The notes under the pieces were generated by a model, which saw nothing but the letters and a program-made list of their open reading frames with translations, did not search any database and was not told the DNA's origin. From Streptomyces fodineus (GTDB lineage Bacteria; Actinomycetota; Actinomycetes; Streptomycetales; Streptomycetaceae), in the NCBI RefSeq assembly GCF_001735805.1, contig NZ_CP017248.1:8742001-8806000 (forward strand): a stretch of DNA of 64,000 nucleotides. The letters run 5' to 3'. Both the position numbers and the translations under genes were made by a program. This document shows, in pieces, positions 55,861 through 64,000 of this stretch. Numbering within the stretch: the first letter of the stretch is position 1; the number at the start of each line of letters is the position of its first letter.

Positions 55861-58574
55861 GCTACCTCGTGAACGGCAAGCCATTCGACCGGGAACCGGC
55901 CCCCGGCCAGTGCCTGCGCACCTTCCTGCGCGAACTCGGCCACTACGGCGTCAAGAAGGGCTGCGACGCGGGCGACTGCGGCGCCTGCACGGTATGGCTG
56001 GACGGCGTACCGATACACAGCTGCATCACCCCCGCGTTCCGCGCGGACGGCCGTGAGGTGACCACGATCGAGGGCCTTGGACGGCCCGGCGCCCCGCATC
56101 CCATGCAGCGGCAGTTCGAGGAGGCCCCGGGGTTCCAGTGCGGCTTCTGCACCGCGGGGATGATCATGACATCGGCCACCTTCACCGAGGAGCAGAAGGC
56201 GGATCTGCCACGGGCGTTGAAGGGCAACCTCTGCCGCTGCACCGGCTACCGGGCGATCGAGGACGCCGTGAAGGGCGTCAGCGCGGTGGAGACGGCCGCA
56301 CCGGGCAAGGCCGTCGGGACGAGCGTCGGCGCGCCCGCGGGCCACGACGTGGTGACGGGTCACGCCGAGTTCACCATGGACACGAAGATCGACGGCATGC
56401 TGCACCTCAAGGTGCTGCACTCACCCCATGCGCACGCCCGGATCCTCTCGATCGACAAGAGCGCCGCTCTCGCGGTGCCCGGCGTGCACCGGGTCTACAC
56501 CTGGGAGGACGTACCCCGCAGACGCTTCACCACGGCGATCCACACCGACCACCTGGTCGACCCGGACGACACCTACATCCTCGACGACACGGTCCGCTTC
56601 GCCGGCCAGCGCGTCGCCGCGGTCCTGGCCGACACGGTCGGGGCGGCCGAGGAGGGCTGCCGGCGTCTCGCGGTCCAGTACGAGGTGCTGCCGGCGGTGT
56701 TCGACCCCGAGGCGGCGATGGCCGACGGCGCCCCCCAACTGCACGGCTCCGACGATCCGTTCGTGCGCGACCCCGCCCACAACATCCTGGTCGAACTCCA
56801 CTCGCACATCGGCGACGTCGACGCGGGATTCGCCGCGGCCGACGTGATCCACGAAGGCACGTACTTCACACCTCGCGTGCAGCACGCCCATCTGGAGACC
56901 CACGGTTCGATCGCCTGGATGGAGGACGGCCGGCTGAACGTCCGCACCAGTTCCCAGTCACCGTCGATCGCGAAGGTCAAACTGGAGTACCTCTTCGCGC
57001 TGCGCCCGGACGAGGTGAGGGTGTTCTGCAAGCGCGTCGGTGGCGGATTCGGCGGCAAGCAGGAGGTGATCGCGGAGGACCTGGTCGCGCTCGCCACCCT
57101 GGACACCGGGCGGCCCACCTGTCTGGAGTACACCCGTGAGGAGGAGTTCACCACGGCCTCGCCGCGGCATCCGATGACCCTGACGGTCAAGCTCGGCGCG
57201 AAGGCCGACGGAACGCTCACCGCGTTCCAGGTACGCAACGTGTCGAACACGGGCGCCTACGGCAACCACGGCGGCGAAACGGTGTACGCGGGCGGAGCCG
57301 CCGTCATGATCTACCGCTGCCCCAACAAGAAGTACGACGCGTACTCCGTCTACACCAACACCGTGCCGAGCGGGGCGCTGCGAGGCTACGGGATGACGCA
57401 GCCGGCGTTCGCCGTGGAGTCGGCGATGGACGAACTGGCCCGCGCCCTTCACCTCGACCCGCTGGAACTGCGCCGACGCAACATCGTGCGGCCGGGTGAG
57501 CCCCTGGTCGCCATGCACGAGGGCCCCGACGACGTGATCTTCACTGAGGACGGGCTCGCCCAGTGCATCGACCTGGTGGGCGACGCCCTGGCCCGTACGG
57601 CCGACCTGCCGCCTCCCGGCCCCGAGTGGCTCGTCGGAGCCGGCGTGGCCAGCTCCCTGCACGAGACCGCGCCCCCGACGGAGCACCTCTCCGAGGCCTG
57701 GGTCACGCTGGGCGACGATCTCGTCTACGAACTGGCCGTCGGGACCCCCGAGTTCGGGGAGGGAACCTCCACGGCCCATGTCCAGATCGCAGCCAACCAG
57801 CTGGGCACGACGCCGTCGCGGATCCGTCTGGTGCAGTCCGACACCGACCGCACGGGATTCGACACGGGTGCCTTCGCGAGCGCGGGCCTCTTCGTGGCGG
57901 GCAACGCGGTCCTGCGGGCGGCCAACGCCGTGCGCGACCGCATCCTGGAATTCGCGGCGGCGCACACGGGCGTCCATGTCGTGATGTGCATGATGGACGA
58001 CGACGGTGTCGTCTGCGGGGACCGGCGGGTGTCCCTGGCCGAACTCGTCGCGCTGGCCCGGGCGCGTGGAATCCGTTTCACCGCCGCACGCAAGGCATAC
58101 GGCTCGCCCCGGAGCGTCACCTCCAACACGCAGGGCTTCCGGGTCGCCGTGCACCGCGTCACGGGGGAGATACGGATCCTGTACAGCGTGCAGGCGGCGG
58201 ACGCCGGAGTGATCATCAACCCGGCACAGGTCCGGGGACAGGTGGAGGGCGGCGTCGCCCAGGGAATCGGCTTCGCGCTGACCGAGAATTACCACGTCGA
58301 CGACAGCGGTGTCATGGTCAACCCGAACCTCCGGAACTACCGCATCCCCACCTACGCCGACATCCCCCGTACCGAGGTGCTCCTGGTGGGCTCGGCGGAT
58401 TCCGTGGGGCCCATGCGGGCGAAGGGGATGGCCGAGTGCTGTATCAACCCGGTGGCCCCCGCGCTCGCGAACGCGGTGCATGACGCCACGGGCGTCCGCT
58501 ACCGTGCGCTGCCGCTGACTCCGGAACGCATTTACGGCCGACTCCCTGCGGAGCAGTCGGTGTCGGCAGGTTGA
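55857..58574 (+). CDS. Xanthine-dehydrogenase-family fused 2Fe-2S / molybdopterin subunit
   Basis: 905 residues from ATG 55857. The N-terminal 150 residues are the small iron-sulfur subunit: CDAGDCGACTVW for cluster one, and CGFCTAGM with NLCRCTGY for cluster two. After a short linker the molybdopterin domain follows: GHAEFTMDTKIDGMLHLKVL, KRVGGGFGGKQEV, GALRGYGMTQPAFAVESAMD and the C-terminal MRAKGMAECCINPVAPAL, where the glutamate is the expected base. Fusion of small and large subunits with a separate FAD subunit is one known arrangement of this family. It hydroxylates a heterocycle or aldehyde with water as oxygen source. The substrate is not evident. Confidence 0.92.
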   Translation: MSYLVNGKPFDREPAPGQCLRTFLRELGHYGVKKGCDAGDCGACTVWLDGVPIHSCITPAFRADGREVTTIEGLGRPGAPHPMQRQFEEAPGFQCGFCTAGMIMTSATFTEEQKADLPRALKGNLCRCTGYRAIEDAVKGVSAVETAAPGKAVGTSVGAPAGHDVVTGHAEFTMDTKIDGMLHLKVLHSPHAHARILSIDKSAALAVPGVHRVYTWEDVPRRRFTTAIHTDHLVDPDDTYILDDTVRFAGQRVAAVLADTVGAAEEGCRRLAVQYEVLPAVFDPEAAMADGAPQLHGSDDPFVRDPAHNILVELHSHIGDVDAGFAAADVIHEGTYFTPRVQHAHLETHGSIAWMEDGRLNVRTSSQSPSIAKVKLEYLFALRPDEVRVFCKRVGGGFGGKQEVIAEDLVALATLDTGRPTCLEYTREEEFTTASPRHPMTLTVKLGAKADGTLTAFQVRNVSNTGAYGNHGGETVYAGGAAVMIYRCPNKKYDAYSVYTNTVPSGALRGYGMTQPAFAVESAMDELARALHLDPLELRRRNIVRPGEPLVAMHEGPDDVIFTEDGLAQCIDLVGDALARTADLPPPGPEWLVGAGVASSLHETAPPTEHLSEAWVTLGDDLVYELAVGTPEFGEGTSTAHVQIAANQLGTTPSRIRLVQSDTDRTGFDTGAFASAGLFVAGNAVLRAANAVRDRILEFAAAHTGVHVVMCMMDDDGVVCGDRRVSLAELVALARARGIRFTAARKAYGSPRSVTSNTQGFRVAVHRVTGEIRILYSVQAADAGVIINPAQVRGQVEGGVAQGIGFALTENYHVDDSGVMVNPNLRNYRIPTYADIPRTEVLLVGSADSVGPMRAKGMAECCINPVAPALANAVHDATGVRYRALPLTPERIYGRLPAEQSVSAG

Positions 58575-58580
58575 GTCACC

Positions 58581-59555
58581 ATGAACGCCGAAAAGAACGT
58601 GGCCGCCGCGGCGACGGCGATCATCGGTCAGAAGGTCCTGCCCGGGATGGAGCGCGAGTTCGAGTCGTGGCAGAAGGACCTCAACAACGCGGCCGCCTAC
58701 TACCCCGGTTTCCTCGGCGCCGAGATCTCCCCGCCGACATCGCTGCAACCCGACTGGGTCGTCGTGTACCGGTTCGACTCGGTGGCGCATCTGCAGGCGT
58801 GGATCAACAGCGCGACCAGGCAGACGTATCTCGACGTCGGCGCCAAGTACTTCGACGGCCCGGCGACCCAGCAGGTGGTCAGCAGCGGCACGCAGTCACT
58901 GGATCCGCTGGTCACCGTGGTCGTCACCCACCGCGTGCACCCGAACCAGGTCGACGACTTCCTCGCCTGGCAGCACCGCATGGTCCAGGAGGAGAGCAAG
59001 TTCGAGGGGTTCCGCGGGACGGAGCTCTTCCGCCCCATCGAGGGGCTCCAGGAGGAATGGACCACGCTGTACCGCTACGACAGCGCCGAACACCTCGACG
59101 CCTGGCTGACGTCGCCCCAACGGCAGGAGATCCTGGCCGAGGGCGAGAAGTTCAGCGACTTCAAACTGCACACGATCGACAACTCGTTCGGCAGTTGGTT
59201 CGCCTTCGAGGGCAACGGCAAGGAGGCACCGCCGCCGCCCTCCGAGACCAGGACCTCCCTCGCCGTCTGGGTCGGCCTGTACCCGACCGTCGTGCTGCTG
59301 ACGCTCGCTCTGTCCCCGCTGCACCTGCGGCTCTGGATCGGCCTGCTCGTGGGCAACCTGCTGTCGAGTTTCCTGATGAGCTTCCTGACCATGCCCTACT
59401 ACGTGAACCCGTTGCTCGGGCGATGGCTGCGGCCACCGCCGGACGAACCGGCGGCAAGAACCAACCTCCGTGGCCTCGGCATCGTCGCGGCGGTGATGGC
59501 CTTCTGGGCGGCCGTCTTCTACCTCGTCACGGTCCGCTTCTGGACGCTGCCCTGA
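58581..59555 (+). CDS. Membrane-anchored double ABM-domain protein
   Basis: 324 residues from ATG 58581, 6 bp after the molybdoenzyme stop. Two antibiotic-biosynthesis-monooxygenase (ABM, dimeric alpha+beta barrel) domains in tandem: residues about 10-105 (IIGQKVLPGMEREFESWQKD; VVYRFDSVAHLQAWINSA) and about 110-205 (THRVHPNQVDDFLAWQHRMV; TLYRYDSAEHLDAWLTS). A C-terminal part has three TM helices (WVGLYPTVVLLTLALSPL; LWIGLLVGNLLSSFLMSFL; GIVAAVMAFWAAVFYLVTV). The tandem ABM plus membrane part is a known but uncharacterised arrangement. Its tight linkage to the molybdoenzyme suggests action on the same substrate at the membrane. Confidence 0.85.
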   Translation: MNAEKNVAAAATAIIGQKVLPGMEREFESWQKDLNNAAAYYPGFLGAEISPPTSLQPDWVVVYRFDSVAHLQAWINSATRQTYLDVGAKYFDGPATQQVVSSGTQSLDPLVTVVVTHRVHPNQVDDFLAWQHRMVQEESKFEGFRGTELFRPIEGLQEEWTTLYRYDSAEHLDAWLTSPQRQEILAEGEKFSDFKLHTIDNSFGSWFAFEGNGKEAPPPPSETRTSLAVWVGLYPTVVLLTLALSPLHLRLWIGLLVGNLLSSFLMSFLTMPYYVNPLLGRWLRPPPDEPAARTNLRGLGIVAAVMAFWAAVFYLVTVRFWTLP

Positions 59556-59577
59556 CCGGCGACCGCCCGGACGGATG

Positions 59578-59610
59578 GCGCCTCCGGCGGGCGTGGCCTG
59601 CCGGAGGCGC
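59578..59610. terminator. Terminator hairpin between convergent genes
   Basis: 11-bp arms GCGCCTCCGGC (59578-59588) and GCCGGAGGCGC (59600-59610) around an 11-nt loop, 22 bp after the ABM-protein stop. Confidence 0.75.
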
Positions 59611-59615
59611 GGTGG

Positions 59616-60623
59616 TCAGCAGTCGGGTATGACGGTGCCGTTGTTGTCCTTGGCCTCGTCGTTGCCCCAGCGGGTGAGGTAGTAGGCGGAGACGTACTGG
59701 CCGGCCGGTCCGGTGTCGGGGTCGGTCTTCAGCCACCAGTGGTTGTAGGCCGTGGCGTCACCGATCTGGCGGCCCCACGCCTTGCAGTAGACGTAGTTGG
59801 TGCCCGCGTTCAGGGTGCCGGTCTGGGTGCTGCTGGTGGGCGAGGCGTAGACCGGCGCGGTGGGAGAGGTGTCCACCCAGTACTTGGCGGGCGTGCCGCC
59901 GGCGCGTCCGCTGCAGTAGGCCTCCAGCTCGCCGATGGAGGTGAAGGTACGGGTGCCGCCGGGAACGCCGGTGATCCGTACGCCGTCACCGGCAGCCGGT
60001 GTGAAGTCGAACCGGTACGTGTGGTTGGGCCCGGCGGTGGAGTCGTACGGATAGGACGGCGAGGCGGTCAGACCGGCGACGTCGGTCCAGGTGCCGTTGG
60101 TGCGGACCTGGACGCGCGGGTTCTGCGCGAACCAGCCGCCGTCGGAGAACATGTTGCCGGTGGTGTAGACGACGCGGTCCAGCGTGTAGCTGCGCGGCCA
60201 GGCGTAGCCCCACCAGCTCGCCGTCTTGTTCTCGTCGTTCCAGTCGTCGTCCGACTGGGTGAGGTTGCCGTCGTCGTAGTACTGGACGCTGCCGTAGTGC
60301 GAGGCGCGCTCGATGCCCACCGTGCCGGGCTCACGGGCGAGGTCGCGGGTGGGGTCCGCGGCGTTGGACGGGGTGGACGGCACCCGCGGTTCGAGATGCA
60401 TCTGGCGTAGCGAGAAGGTGTAGGCCCAGTTGTCGTTCGCCGGGTAGCCGCCGCCGCAGGGGCAGACGTTGGACTGCGGCCACACCGACTTGCCGTCGGC
60501 GCTGATGTACTTCGAGGGGATGGTGGTGGCGTAGCCGCCGTGCTTGGTGTGGGTCCAGGGGTAGCCGCCGAAGTCCTTGGTCTCGAAGTGCTTCCATGGA
60601 CCCCACGGGGTGGGCGACTCTTA
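59616..60623 (-). pseudogene. Secreted DUF4185/F5-8C protein, 5'-truncated
   Basis: The reverse strand is open from a TAA at 60621-60623 to the stop at 59616. It starts without a signal peptide: SPTPWGPWKHFETKDFGGYP, then WPQSNVCPCGGGYPANDNWA, as at the C-terminal end of DUF4185-type beta-propellers. Next is an F5/8-type-C (discoidin) domain (ASHYGSVQYYDDGNLTQSDD to RTFTSIGELEAYC) and a short SH3-like tail (NYVYCKAWGRQIGDATAYNH). Upstream of the TAA the sense YTFEF continues the protein for a few residues and then meets the terminator of the next gene. So the 5' two thirds of the gene are gone. An internal ATG at 60485 could start a product without export signal. Confidence 0.7.
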
Positions 60624-60657
60624 GAACTCGAAGGTGTACTCGATTGCTCCCCCGGCG

Positions 60658-60694
60658 GCCCCCACCGCCCGCAGCGCCTGCGGGCGGTGGGGGC
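60658..60694. terminator. Strong hairpin after small secreted-protein gene
   Basis: Perfect 17-bp arms (60658-60674 and 60678-60694) with a 3-nt loop, beginning 5 bp after the stop of the secreted-protein gene. One of the strongest hairpins in the window. Confidence 0.85.
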
Positions 60695-60699
60695 ATGCG

Positions 60700-61038
60700 T
60701 CACTGGATGGTCCAGCCCACGCTGCCGACCCCCGTGCTGTAGAACGCGCAGGAGCCGGTGGACTCGCTGTACTGTCCCGGGTTCAGCGTCACCCAGTTGC
60801 CGGAGACGTCCGGGGCCCAGCCGCAGACGATCTCGGCGCGGAACGTGACGGTGTGGTCGGTGTTGTTCTGGCAGCCCGCGATACCGACGTCAGGATCGTT
60901 GTTGTGCACCCAGCCGTCGCAGTCGACGGTCCCCGGCCCGGCGGCCTGCGCCGGAGCCGCCACACCGGCGACGGTGAGGGCCACGGCGGAGACCGCGGTG
61001 GCCAGGCCGGCTGCGAGGATGCGCTTCCTGCTGTGCAT
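60700..61038 (-). CDS. Small secreted cysteine-containing protein
   Basis: 112 residues from ATG 61038. Clear signal peptide MHSRKRILAAGLATAVSAVA with cleavage after AQA. The mature part of about 80 residues has four cysteines that could form two disulfides: TVDCDGWVHNNDPDVGIAGC, FRAEIVCGWAPDVSGNWVTL and STGSCAFYSTG. The length, beta-rich character and cysteine number recall small secreted beta-sandwich proteins such as proteinaceous amylase inhibitors, but I do not see the inhibitor's Trp-Arg-Tyr signature, so I make no functional call. A strong terminator follows. Confidence 0.75.
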   Translation of the reverse strand: MHSRKRILAAGLATAVSAVALTVAGVAAPAQAAGPGTVDCDGWVHNNDPDVGIAGCQNNTDHTVTFRAEIVCGWAPDVSGNWVTLNPGQYSESTGSCAFYSTGVGSVGWTIQ

Positions 61039-61160
61039 GTGTACCCCCGTGAGGCAGAGTCGCTGTCTTCCTGTGGTCAGTGAAGAGCAGCGGTGCCCGG
61101 GCGTGAACCTGAGACATCCGAGGGTGCACCCGCGACAACCGGCCCGATGGTGCCGGCCTC

Positions 61161-63533
61161 CTAGGGGATGGCCAGCTCGGCCCAGATCGTCTTCCCGGAG
61201 GACGTGTAGCGCGTGCCCCAGCGCTGGGACACCTGGGCGACGAGGAACAGGCCGCGGCCTCCCTCGTCGTCCCGACGTGCTCGACGCAGGTGAGGTGCGG
61301 TGTGTGCGTTGTCGGAGACCTCGCACAGCAGGGAGCGGTCCTTGATCAGTCTCAGCATGACGGGCCCGGTGGCGTACCGCATGCCGTTGGTGACCAGCTC
61401 GCTCACCACGAGTTCGGCGCTGAACGCCAGTTCGGACAGGCCCCAGGTCTCCAGCTGGCGCTCGGTGACCGTGCGAGCCTGAGCCACCATTGCCGGGTCG
61501 GGCGGCAGTTCCAGGTCCGCCACCTGGTCGGCGTCAAGCCGCCGGGTGCGGATGAGGAGCAGCGTGGCATCGTCCGCCTGCGGTCCGGGCGGCAGGGCCG
61601 ACAGCGCCCGGTCGCACAGTTCCTCCAGTGGGCATCGCTGCCAGGTGAGCACATGGGACAGGCGGTCGATTCCACTGTCGATGTCGGTGCGCCGGTCCTC
61701 CACGACGCCGTCGGTGAAGAACGCCACCACGCTGCCGCTGGACAGGTTCAGCTCCACGTTCTCGTAGGGCAGGCCGCCCAGCCCCAGGGGCGGGCCCGGC
61801 GGCAGCGCGGACAAGGCCACCGAGCCGCTCGCATCGGCCACGATCGGCGGGGGATGGCCCGCGCTCGCCCAGGCGCACCGGCCGCTGACCGGGTCGTAGA
61901 TCGCGTACAGGCAGGTCACCCCCAGCGCCTCGTCGCTCAGCCCGTCATGCGCGTGGGGTGCGGAGTCCTGCGCGACCAGGCCGTCCAGCCGGGTGAGCAG
62001 CTCGGCCGGGTCCAGGTCCAGCAGGGCCAGGGTCCGCACCGTGGCGCGCAGCCGGCCCATGGTCGCGGCCGCGTGCATGCCGTGGCCCACCACGTCGCCG
62101 ACCGTCAGGCCCACCCTGGCACCGGACAGCGGGATCAGATCGAACCAGTCGCCGCCCACGCCCACGCGGCTGTCGGCAGGCAGGTAGCGGTACGCCACAT
62201 CGACCGCGCTCTGCTCGGGCAGGTGCTGTGGCAGCAGGCTGCGCTGCAGTACCAGGGCCGCCGCATGCTGGCTGGTGTAACGGCGGGCGTTGTCGATGCC
62301 GACGGCGGCCCGCTCGGCCAGTTCCACGGCGAGCGTCTGCTCCTCGGGCCCGAAGGGGTCGGGGTTGCCGCTGCGCCGGAAGGTGGCCAGGCCCAGGACC
62401 GCATCGCGGGTGAGCAGCGGGACGAAGAGGCAGGAGTGCGGGACGGCCGGGCCCGTCTCGGCCGGTGTCCGGGGCGGGGAGGCGTCGACGACGGGGCGGT
62501 TGGTGGCCAGGCTCATGGCCTGCGGTGACGTGGGCGGGTAGGAGACGGGAGTGGTCCGGAACTCCTCCGGGGTCCTGCCGTGCATCCGCAGCAGACTGTG
62601 CCCCGGCGCCGAGCCCGTCGGCGGCTGCCGCCCCTCGATGACCGCCGGCGGCAGGTCGACCAGCACTTCATCGGCCAGCTGCGGCACCGCCACGTCGGCA
62701 AGCTCCGCGGCCGTACGACGCACGTCCAGCGAGGCACCGATGCGCTTTCCGGCCCGCACGAGCAGTGAGAGGCGTTCCTGGGCGCGGTAGCGCTCGGTGA
62801 TGTCCAGGGACTCCTCGAACAGGCCCAGCGGTTCGCCGCGGGCGTCCACCATCCGGTGGTACGAGCAGGACCATACGTGCTCGCGCACCGGGTCGGCGGG
62901 GGCGCGCCCGCGATAGTGCATGCCCATGATCGGGTCCCCCGTCGTGAGCACCTGCTCCATGATCTGGTCTTCGTCCGGGGGGTGGTGGCGGGAGATGAAT
63001 TCGCCTTCGGGAAAGAGATCCGCGGCCGGCCGGCCGATGTACTGGGCGATCCCCGCGAGCTCCAGATCGGTGGAGACGTTCCCCCAGACGACACGCATGT
63101 CGGTGTCGAAGATCGTCAGGCCCACGGTGGACTCGGTCGCCATTCCCTGCAGCAGCGCCAGCTGCGCTTCCCAGCCGCGCAGGGCTTCCAGGTCGGCGGC
63201 GACCACGACGGTCGCGGCGACGCCCCGGTGCGCGAGCGGGCTGAACGTGACGGCCGCCCTCAGGGTACGGCCGTCCCGGCAGCAGAGGTCCAGGACCGTG
63301 CTGCGGGGCTTGTGCGCCGCGCAGAGGGCGGACAGCCGCTGCCCGGGGGCCGCCGCCAGCAGCTCGGCGGCCGGCCGGCCGAGCACGTCCTCGGGTGCAT
63401 GCCCGAGCAGGTGCTGGGCCGAGGGTCCCCACCCGGAAATGCGGCCGTCGTCGTCCAGCACTGCGGCGGCGGCCCTGGAGAGGTCCAAGGGACTGTGGAA
63501 ATCAACATTGGCCGCCTTCGGAAAACGATCCAT
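61161..63533 (-). CDS. PAS-PAS-GAF-SpoIIE phosphatase with ATPase domain
   Basis: 790 residues from ATG 63533. Domain order: PAS (about 15-125), PAS/PAC (130-250, TIFDTDMRVVWGNVSTDLEL and FEESLDITERYRAQERL), GAF (255-420), SpoIIE-type PP2C (440-640, GVGGDWFDLIPLSGARVGLT and VGDVVGHGMHAAATMGRLRA, with metal-binding Asp residues, later FFTDGVVEDRRTD), and a C-terminal HATPase of the RsbW type (660-790, ELVVSELVTNGMRYATG, RGLFLVAQVSQRWGTRY). Such proteins combine phosphatase and anti-sigma-like kinase activities and control sigma-factor partner switching. Streptomyces encodes dozens. Cytoplasmic; monocistronic. Confidence 0.93.
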   Translation of the reverse strand: MDRFPKAANVDFHSPLDLSRAAAAVLDDDGRISGWGPSAQHLLGHAPEDVLGRPAAELLAAAPGQRLSALCAAHKPRSTVLDLCCRDGRTLRAAVTFSPLAHRGVAATVVVAADLEALRGWEAQLALLQGMATESTVGLTIFDTDMRVVWGNVSTDLELAGIAQYIGRPAADLFPEGEFISRHHPPDEDQIMEQVLTTGDPIMGMHYRGRAPADPVREHVWSCSYHRMVDARGEPLGLFEESLDITERYRAQERLSLLVRAGKRIGASLDVRRTAAELADVAVPQLADEVLVDLPPAVIEGRQPPTGSAPGHSLLRMHGRTPEEFRTTPVSYPPTSPQAMSLATNRPVVDASPPRTPAETGPAVPHSCLFVPLLTRDAVLGLATFRRSGNPDPFGPEEQTLAVELAERAAVGIDNARRYTSQHAAALVLQRSLLPQHLPEQSAVDVAYRYLPADSRVGVGGDWFDLIPLSGARVGLTVGDVVGHGMHAAATMGRLRATVRTLALLDLDPAELLTRLDGLVAQDSAPHAHDGLSDEALGVTCLYAIYDPVSGRCAWASAGHPPPIVADASGSVALSALPPGPPLGLGGLPYENVELNLSSGSVVAFFTDGVVEDRRTDIDSGIDRLSHVLTWQRCPLEELCDRALSALPPGPQADDATLLLIRTRRLDADQVADLELPPDPAMVAQARTVTERQLETWGLSELAFSAELVVSELVTNGMRYATGPVMLRLIKDRSLLCEVSDNAHTAPHLRRARRDDEGGRGLFLVAQVSQRWGTRYTSSGKTIWAELAIP

Positions 63534-63698
63534 GGCACCGCTTCCCTTCGTGCTCCCTCAGCATCCCGTGCCGCACGACGGACGACAACCGCACGCGGGA
63601 TCGCCAGGCGCTCACACAGGGCGACCGCCGAGCGGCTCGGGGACCGGTGGGGGCGGCCGACGATGACGCCGAGCGCCGTGGCCGCCTTCCTCGCCGGT

Positions 63699-63830
63699 CT
63701 ACCGGGCCGGGCCGAACCAGGTGGTCAGGGCCGTCCGGAGTGCGGAGATGTCGGGTGTGCCGCCGGGGGCGGCCGCCCAGGCGACATGGCCGTCGGGGCG
63801 GATGAGGAGCGCGAGTTTTCCGTTGCCGTG
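63699..63830 (-). pseudogene. FAD-dependent monooxygenase C-terminal remnant
   Basis: The reverse strand reads LIRPDGHVAWAAAPGGTP, then DISALRTALTTWFG. This is the end of PheA/TfdB-type aromatic FAD monooxygenases (the RPDGHVAW motif). Sequence upstream (63830-63977) is not family-like, so only the last 40 residues remain. Confidence 0.6.
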
Positions 63831-64000
63831 CAATGGATCCGACGCGGCGCGACCGCTGCGCATCCCGTCGCCACGCCGTCCAACTGCCTCGTCCTGCTTG
63901 CGGTTACGGCCGCCGACGTGGCTTCGCCCGCCCTGAGGCGCTGTCCGGAGGGCTCCTCCGGGCGCCCGGGCGCTCACCGATGGTTCATGCGTGCCCGTTC
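63831..64000. other. Window end, no gene supported
   Basis: The open frames here have no recognisable content. Confidence 0.3.

Noticed and set aside
59986-60213. Forward and reverse short frames in the F5/8C region
   Set aside because: Shadows of the discoidin-domain remnant.

Overview
The window looks like a Streptomyces-type actinomycete chromosome. GC content is high, GTG starts and ATGA stop/start overlaps are common, and several gene families are typical of Streptomyces: a conservon (cvnABCD plus a GAF protein), an SCO6745-family protein, a bL37-like mini ribosomal protein, and SpoIIE-type phosphatase and conservon signalling. Many gene remnants and IS fragments suggest accessory (arm-like) DNA. 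I saw no tRNA, rRNA or CRISPR array.

Layout. 1-5955: 5'-part of a GNAT gene, a 25-aa bL37-like gene, an SDR gene, a kdpB with no kdpA or kdpC beside it, and a four-TM sensor-like membrane protein. 6089-17650: a catabolic-looking block with an epoxide-hydrolase-like enzyme, SCO6745-family protein, thiolase, frameshifted HAD gene, TetR regulator, SSS transporter with DUF485 partner, MDR reductase, SDR, PadR regulator and a long acyl-CoA dehydrogenase. Three promoters in the block share a 16-bp TetR-like operator, so it is probably one regulon. 17651-24900: a scrapyard of recombinase, glycosyltransferase, winged-helix and transposase remnants, with a 1.18-kb IS bounded by 29-bp inverted repeats, plus an intact lipoprotein/BNR-propeller pair. 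25004-28605: conservon.

29072-48337: the main item, a compact biosynthetic operon. A fatty-acyl-AMP ligase is followed by a giant PKS (ACP-KS-AT-DH-KR-ACP-KS-AT-DH-KR-ACP-C-FkbH). Next come a carrier/thioester-reductase protein with an unusual C-terminal domain, and an alpha/beta hydrolase with Cys in the nucleophile position. There is a condensation domain but no adenylation domain, and an FkbH-type domain sits directly after it. My inference is a fatty acid extended twice to a dienoyl chain, condensed with a three-carbon glyceryl-type unit supplied by FkbH, and released reductively. The PKS frame is broken once, in a G6 run at 35659-35664.

48338-64000: remnants of a TAP-like peptidase and a PucR-like regulator, a small membrane protein, a TetR/MMPL/DUF2993 export locus with palindromic operators, a secreted aerolysin-like protein, a xanthine-dehydrogenase-type molybdoenzyme operon ending in a membrane-anchored double ABM protein, a truncated F5/8C secreted-protein gene, a small secreted Cys-containing protein, a PAS-PAS-GAF-PP2C-ATPase regulator and a monooxygenase fragment.
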